A stretch of DNA of 9,407 nt. It comes from Gammaproteobacteria bacterium. GTDB lineage: Bacteria > Pseudomonadota > Gammaproteobacteria > GCF-002020875. Shown here in pieces: positions 5,666 through 9,407 of this stretch. Numbering within the stretch: the first letter of the stretch is position 1; the number at the start of each line of letters is the position of its first letter. The stretch covers positions 1 to 9,407 of the forward strand of contig JABHIC010000036.1 in NCBI GenBank assembly GCA_018671205.1, read 5' to 3'. The notes under the pieces were generated by a model, which ran no database searches, had not been told where the DNA came from, and saw nothing but the letters and a program-made list of their open reading frames with translations. Position numbers and translations under genes: made by a program.

Positions 5666-8478
5666 TGAGTCTCGCTCAACGGTTTGTTCAGCGCTTTGCA
5701 AGCCCAATACTGATACTGTTGCTTGCCGTAATTATTGGCTTGACGGTCTTCTATCAAAAAGTGGAGTCAGAGCAACACTTTCTCTATCTTGATCTGATCA
5801 ACCAGCTGGAAAAGCAAGATGAGCACTACAGGTCAACACTGCTCTACCGCAGGTTTCAGATGAGTGAGAACTTTGATGAGTTGGTAAAGGTAGAGCGAGA
5901 GATAAAATATCTCCTATCCCAGTTGATGATCCATTCCGATTACATGGGGGATGAGTACAGCGGACGCCTTTATCGTCAGCTGGATCTGCTGAGAGTGCGC
6001 TTTGAGAGAAAAGAGCGTGAGGTCTCCAAGTTTAAATCCTCACGTGCCCTTTATAATAATAGCATTCTCTATCTGCCGACGTTGAGTAAACAGACGGAGG
6101 CTTATGCGAAATTTGAGAAAAGCTCGCTCCCTTATGAGGCACACCGTGTCATGGAGGACCTGCTCGCCTATCTGATGAATGATCAGCGTTATAGCTCACT
6201 CGCCCTGCTGGAGCGTTTTGAGGCGCTACAGAGAGAGATTGAATCCACGAGGGGGGAGGGGGGGCTGGCTGTTCAGGGCGCAAAAGAGGTACTGCGTCAC
6301 TCTTCGTTGGTGCTGAATAGTTATACAAAGATGGAGCAGCATCTGAAAGCCGCTCTTGCTGTTGGTGTTACTGCTGAAATAGATCAGCTACGTAGTATTC
6401 ATCAAGCGGGGCAGGAGGAGGAGGAGGAGCGATCTGGACGGGTGACACAACTGCTGTTTCTGTTTGTCCTGCTGCTCTTTTTAGGATTGGTTCTGGCCGT
6501 GGGTTATCTGCGAAGGGTCCACCAAACGCTTCAACGGAGCCATGAGCGCACCACACAGGTTGCAGAGGAATACACAACGATTGTGAATGCCACACCCTCC
6601 GGAGTTGGTATCATCGATATGGAGGGAAAACTGGTAAAGGCAAATCCTGCACTGCTTGAGATCTTTGGTTATGAGGCGGGTGAACTGCTGAATCAGCCTA
6701 TTGAGCGGTTGGTTCCGGAAAGGTTCCATGGGCAGCATCAACAGTTCCGTAAGGCGTTCTCCAATAATCCCCATACCCGCGCGATGGGAAGTGGGACGAG
6801 TACTGTAAGAGGTATTCGCAAATCCGGGGTAGAGTTTCCATTGAATATTGGGTTGAGTCCCATCACTCTGGATGGTGCAAGCTATATCATGGCCGGTGTG
6901 GTGGATACAACGGAGTTCACACGGCTGGAGAAGGCCAAGGATGAGTTTCTGGCCTCAATGAGTCATGAGCTACGCACGCCATTGGCGACGATTATTGGTA
7001 ACTGTGAGGTACTTGCCGAACATGCTGCGGATAGCGAAGATCAGGAAATTATCTATGCGATAGGGCGTGCGGGGCGCAACCAACTGGCTCTGGTGAATGA
7101 TATTCTGGATATGTCAAAGATTGAGGCGGGCAAGTTTGTCATTGAAGAGACCCCTTATGATCTGAATGTGTTGCTGAATGATCTGGAGAGGATGTTCCTG
7201 GTCAAAGCCTGTGACCAGGGTATCGAGCTTACCGTAGAGCAGCGTAGTGATGAGCCACTCCAGTTACTGGGTGATGGCCAGCGTGTGGGGCAGATCCTGA
7301 TCAACTTATTAGCGAACGCGATCAAGTTTACTGAGCAGGGGGGAGTACTGTTGAAGGTTTGGCATGACTCCAGGTACCTCTTCTGTAATGTTGAGGATAC
7401 GGGGGTTGGAATGTCCCCGGATACCATTGACAAACTGTTTGGTCGCTTCGAGCAGGCCGATGGATCTGTGTCGAGGCGTTTTGGCGGTAGTGGTCTTGGG
7501 CTCTATATCTCCCTCAACCTCACAGAGATGATGGGGGGTGAAATTGATGTCTCCAGCATAGAGGGAAAAGGGTCGATCTTCCAGCTGCGTATTCCCTATC
7601 GCCCAACGGATATTCCGGTGGAGGAGAGTCAGGCCGATGGTCAGACTCAATCCATCCTGCAGCAGCGTTATGATGCAACCGTATTGATTGCAGAAGATAC
7701 CCTGGAGCTACAACTGCTGGAGCGGAGAATTCTGGAGAGCATGGGGATTACGGTGGCTGTTGTCGAGAATGGAGTAGCGGCGGTAGAGCGGGCAAGCGCG
7801 AATAGCTTTGATCTGATTCTTATGGATATGCAGATGCCCGAGATGGATGGTATTGAGGCAACGCGGGTGTTGAGAGAGCAGGGAGTTACTACACCGATTG
7901 TTCCACTGACGGCCAATGTGATGCAGAGGCACCGAGATGCATTTGCAGCAGAGGGGTGTGAGGAGTTTCTGATGAAACCGATTGATCGTCAGGAGCTAAG
8001 ACGTGTATTACATCGTTATCTGGTAGAGGAAAAAGATCAGCTTAAATTAGCTGAGCTTGGTATAGAAGACCGCCGCATCAGAGAGAGAAGGTCTGAAGAG
8101 ATTGCTATTATCGATGATGACCGATCAACAAAAAAACCACGCCGGCTACAGGATAAGTTTGACCATTCAGTTGCGCCATCACGGCATTCGGAGGCGGAGG
8201 CGGAGGCGGAGGATGAGGTTGATGATGAGCTGATGGCAATCTTCTTTGACAGTACCACAAAGAACAGAGATAAGCTCACAGCGGCACTCTCCGCTAAGAA
8301 TTGGGCTGAGGTAAGGGCTGTTGTACATACCGTGAAGGGCAGCGCGGCCTCTTTTGGCTACCCTGAACTTTCCATGCAGGCCGAGGCTGTACAGCTCTCC
8401 GTTGATGAAGGGAGGGCAGAGGAGGTGGCTGGTCTGGCAATGGATTTAGTGATTGAGATGGGTAGGGTACTGCCTTAG
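5665..8478 (+). CDS. Tripartite hybrid histidine kinase HK2 (DAHL sensor, PAS, HisKA, HATPase, REC, HPt)
   Basis: This is an inner-membrane sensor kinase of 937 residues. Transmembrane helices lie at about 13-30 and 261-281. The roughly 230-residue periplasmic part is all-helical and contains FKSSRALYNNSILYLP (123-138). This matches the FKS-x-NA-x-LRNSL-x-YLP signature of the double all-helical ligand-binding (DAHL) domain. A PAS domain follows (about 303-418). HisKA has H434 in SMSHELRTP. The ATPase has an N-box around N551, DTGVGM (578-583) and GGSGLGL (607-613). The receiver (about 672-785) has E677/D678, phospho-acceptor D721, T749 and K771. The HPt has H888 in HTVKGSA. All phosphorelay residues are intact. 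From residue 424 on, it is a close collinear paralogue of HK1, although the sensory halves are unrelated. A run of five Glu (251-255) sits just before the second membrane helix. Its coupling to the upstream peroxidase gene suggests a peroxide or periplasmic redox input, which is inference. Confidence 0.93.
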   Translation: MSLAQRFVQRFASPILILLLAVIIGLTVFYQKVESEQHFLYLDLINQLEKQDEHYRSTLLYRRFQMSENFDELVKVEREIKYLLSQLMIHSDYMGDEYSGRLYRQLDLLRVRFERKEREVSKFKSSRALYNNSILYLPTLSKQTEAYAKFEKSSLPYEAHRVMEDLLAYLMNDQRYSSLALLERFEALQREIESTRGEGGLAVQGAKEVLRHSSLVLNSYTKMEQHLKAALAVGVTAEIDQLRSIHQAGQEEEEERSGRVTQLLFLFVLLLFLGLVLAVGYLRRVHQTLQRSHERTTQVAEEYTTIVNATPSGVGIIDMEGKLVKANPALLEIFGYEAGELLNQPIERLVPERFHGQHQQFRKAFSNNPHTRAMGSGTSTVRGIRKSGVEFPLNIGLSPITLDGASYIMAGVVDTTEFTRLEKAKDEFLASMSHELRTPLATIIGNCEVLAEHAADSEDQEIIYAIGRAGRNQLALVNDILDMSKIEAGKFVIEETPYDLNVLLNDLERMFLVKACDQGIELTVEQRSDEPLQLLGDGQRVGQILINLLANAIKFTEQGGVLLKVWHDSRYLFCNVEDTGVGMSPDTIDKLFGRFEQADGSVSRRFGGSGLGLYISLNLTEMMGGEIDVSSIEGKGSIFQLRIPYRPTDIPVEESQADGQTQSILQQRYDATVLIAEDTLELQLLERRILESMGITVAVVENGVAAVERASANSFDLILMDMQMPEMDGIEATRVLREQGVTTPIVPLTANVMQRHRDAFAAEGCEEFLMKPIDRQELRRVLHRYLVEEKDQLKLAELGIEDRRIRERRSEEIAIIDDDRSTKKPRRLQDKFDHSVAPSRHSEAEAEAEDEVDDELMAIFFDSTTKNRDKLTAALSAKNWAEVRAVVHTVKGSAASFGYPELSMQAEAVQLSVDEGRAEEVAGLAMDLVIEMGRVLP
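6415..6429 (+). repeat. (GAG)5 codon repeat in HK2
   Basis: Five GAG codons in a row encode Glu 251-255, directly before the second membrane helix on its periplasmic side. A perfect in-frame triplet repeat can gain or lose residues by slippage without breaking the frame. Confidence 0.7.
6934..8478 (+). repeat. Paralogous kinase-receiver-HPt block, copy 2 (in HK2)
   Basis: This is the counterpart of the block at 581-2110, read on the opposite strand. Small length differences are confined to the linker before the HPt, where this copy carries the expanded Glu-Ala repeat. Confidence 0.8.
8191..8211 (+). repeat. (GAGGCG)3 GAG hexanucleotide repeat in the HK2 linker
   Basis: The repeat encodes alternating Glu-Ala (about residues 843-849) in the linker between receiver and HPt. 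HK1 has only a short EEEVDD at the same place, so the tract has expanded in HK2 or shrunk in HK1. Changes in unit number would keep the frame and alter linker length. Confidence 0.7.
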
Positions 8479-8490
8479 GAGCGGGGCTCC
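8478..8490. terminator. Short GC-rich hairpin at the HK2 stop codon
   Basis: GGAGC (8478-8482) and GCTCC (8486-8490) flank a GGG loop immediately after the HK2 stop. A second imperfect hairpin, AACTC (8524-8528) with GAGTT (8542-8546), follows. No U-tract follows either stem. They lie in the 97-base gap between two convergent genes, so a termination role is plausible but weak. Confidence 0.25.
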
Positions 8491-8575
8491 CCTGTGCTTT
8501 ACCCTGATGCAGATCCCATCCATAACTCTGACAGGTGTTGTGAGTTAGCGCCAATATTTCACATACGGCCTCAGA

Positions 8576-8842
8576 TTAGCGCAGTACCTTATCCATCTCA
8601 AGCAGTAAATTCATTGTAAGTTCTGAAGCTTGACCTACCTGCTCTTTGTCCAGTACAGACTGTAATCTCGCCGCCACATTGGATAGTTCAGGAAAGCCAA
8701 AGGATGCTGCACTTCCTTTGATAGTATGAGCGGTTGCCCGTACCTCACTCCAATCCTTATCCGAAAGAGCCGCAGTCAATTTGTCTTTGTTGGCAACCGT
8801 ACTATCTCGGAAGATTTCCATCAACTCTTCATCTACCTCATT
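8576..8842 (-). repeat. Third paralogous HPt domain copy
   Basis: Residues 136-223 of the hemerythrin-HPt protein align with HK1 residues from about 897 and HK2 residues from about 851. All share the EVD-[DE]-ELM lead-in, WxEVRA, HT-[IV]-KGSAASFG and PELS. The copy converges with the HK2 HPt (8215-8478), with 97 bases between them. In the core motif it looks closer to HK1 (WSEVRAT, HTIKGSA) than to adjacent HK2. Confidence 0.75.
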
Positions 8843-9247
8843 TTCACGGTTATCCTCTTCGTTCAATGTCAACGGCATTAGGTTGGGCTCTAAGTCAACT
8901 CCTTCAACAAAAGGCCGATAAGCCATATCCTGTTTGAGAATATGATCATCCCACCATGTTCGCAGCCCCTTGATCAGGCTATGTAATTTTTCTACATCCA
9001 TCTCCTGTTGGTAGAAGGAAATAACCAAATCTTTATATTGATCGTGGATTTTGGTATGTGATTCCAGGTTACTAAAGCCTACTTGAGCCAGCAGGGCCTC
9101 TTCACTCTTCAAATGGATATCCGCATATTGATGGAGTTTTGGCAGAATACTGAGTGCTTTTTGTCTAGACGAGGAGAGATGAATGGACTGATAATACTCA
9201 ATCAGCTCATTTAAATAGCCAATAATTGCCTGATGATGTCTGTCCAT
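8576..9247 (-). CDS. Bacteriohemerythrin-HPt fusion protein
   Basis: The 223-residue cytoplasmic protein has no signal peptide or membrane helix. The N-terminal half is a bacteriohemerythrin four-helix bundle with all seven expected di-iron ligands: H5, H45 and E49 (HLKSE), H64 and H68, H102 and D107. Hemerythrins bind O2 reversibly and respond to redox state. An acidic linker (about 118-140) leads to an HPt domain with H174 in AHTIKGSAASFG, very like the HPts of HK1 and HK2. The fusion suggests a phosphotransfer protein whose activity or partner contact depends on O2 or redox state, which is inference. An AGGA (9260-9257) lies 9 bases before the ATG. However, in-frame codons upstream of the ATG encode VWSKQHSVGHPL, typical of hemerythrin N-termini, back to a stop at 9304-9302 with no ATG, GTG or TTG. 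The true start may be non-standard or lost. Confidence 0.88.
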   Translation of the reverse strand: MDRHHQAIIGYLNELIEYYQSIHLSSSRQKALSILPKLHQYADIHLKSEEALLAQVGFSNLESHTKIHDQYKDLVISFYQQEMDVEKLHSLIKGLRTWWDDHILKQDMAYRPFVEGVDLEPNLMPLTLNEEDNRENEVDEELMEIFRDSTVANKDKLTAALSDKDWSEVRATAHTIKGSAASFGFPELSNVAARLQSVLDKEQVGQASELTMNLLLEMDKVLR

Positions 9248-9256
9248 CAGTGGGTG

Positions 9257-9260
9257 TCCT
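9257..9260 (-). promoter_or_regulatory. Possible ribosome-binding site for the hemerythrin-HPt ATG
   Basis: AGGA on the minus strand is 9 bases from the ATG at 9247. It is the only support for that start codon and is set against the hemerythrin-like residues encoded further upstream. Confidence 0.4.
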
Positions 9261-9369
9261 ACGGAGTGCTGTTTACTCCATACCTGAATCCGTGTAACCG
9301 TTCAGACCCCAGTTCATTAGGGTAATCAATTTAACGAAATAGTGGACAAAAGATAAGCATTGTGAGAGA

Positions 9370-9386
9370 GTAGCAATCATAGCTAC
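9370..9386. promoter_or_regulatory. Inverted repeat upstream of the hemerythrin-HPt gene
   Basis: GTAGC (9370-9374) and GCTAC (9382-9386) flank a 7-base spacer. On the minus strand the spacer forms most of a TATGAT (9381-9376), a possible -10 element. An operator over a promoter is possible, but no good -35 box is seen. The remaining upstream sequence (9261-9369) shows no gene and no other clear signal. Confidence 0.25.
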
Positions 9387-9407
9387 GCAACAACTCCCAC
9401 AAGTACG

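Overview
The window reads as chromosomal DNA from a moderate-GC gammaproteobacterium, probably a free-living or symbiotic environmental lineage. This is inferred from the families present: tripartite hybrid kinases, a di-heme peroxidase, bacteriohemerythrin and HD-GYP. No RNA gene, insertion sequence, CRISPR array or phage gene is visible. Nearly all of the sequence is signal transduction.

Layout. The left edge (1-497, +) holds the C-terminal end of an HD-GYP c-di-GMP phosphodiesterase. Convergent to it are two minus-strand genes sharing one transcript: a PhnD-like periplasmic binding protein (4392-3538) and, two bases on, a 984-residue GAF/PAS tripartite hybrid histidine kinase (HK1, 3535-581). 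From a divergent promoter region (about 4393-4603) a second pair runs on the plus strand: a membrane-anchored di-heme cytochrome c peroxidase (4604-5665) overlapping by one base a 937-residue DAHL/PAS tripartite hybrid kinase (HK2, 5665-8478). Convergent to HK2 is a minus-strand protein (9247-8576) that joins a complete bacteriohemerythrin domain to a histidine phosphotransfer (HPt) domain.

How it may work together. HK1 and HK2 have unrelated sensory front ends but nearly collinear HisKA-HATPase-REC-linker-HPt back halves. The hemerythrin protein carries a third copy of the same HPt. The simplest reading is one phosphorelay family fed by at least three inputs: a ligand bound by the PhnD-like protein, a periplasmic signal linked to the peroxidase and DAHL domain, and O2 or redox state at the hemerythrin di-iron site. 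No stand-alone response regulator is in the window, so the output is unknown; c-di-GMP turnover by the HD-GYP neighbour is one possibility. The domain calls are well supported. The shared pathway, the sensing roles of the peroxidase and PhnD-like protein, and phosphotransfer through the hemerythrin-HPt protein are inference.
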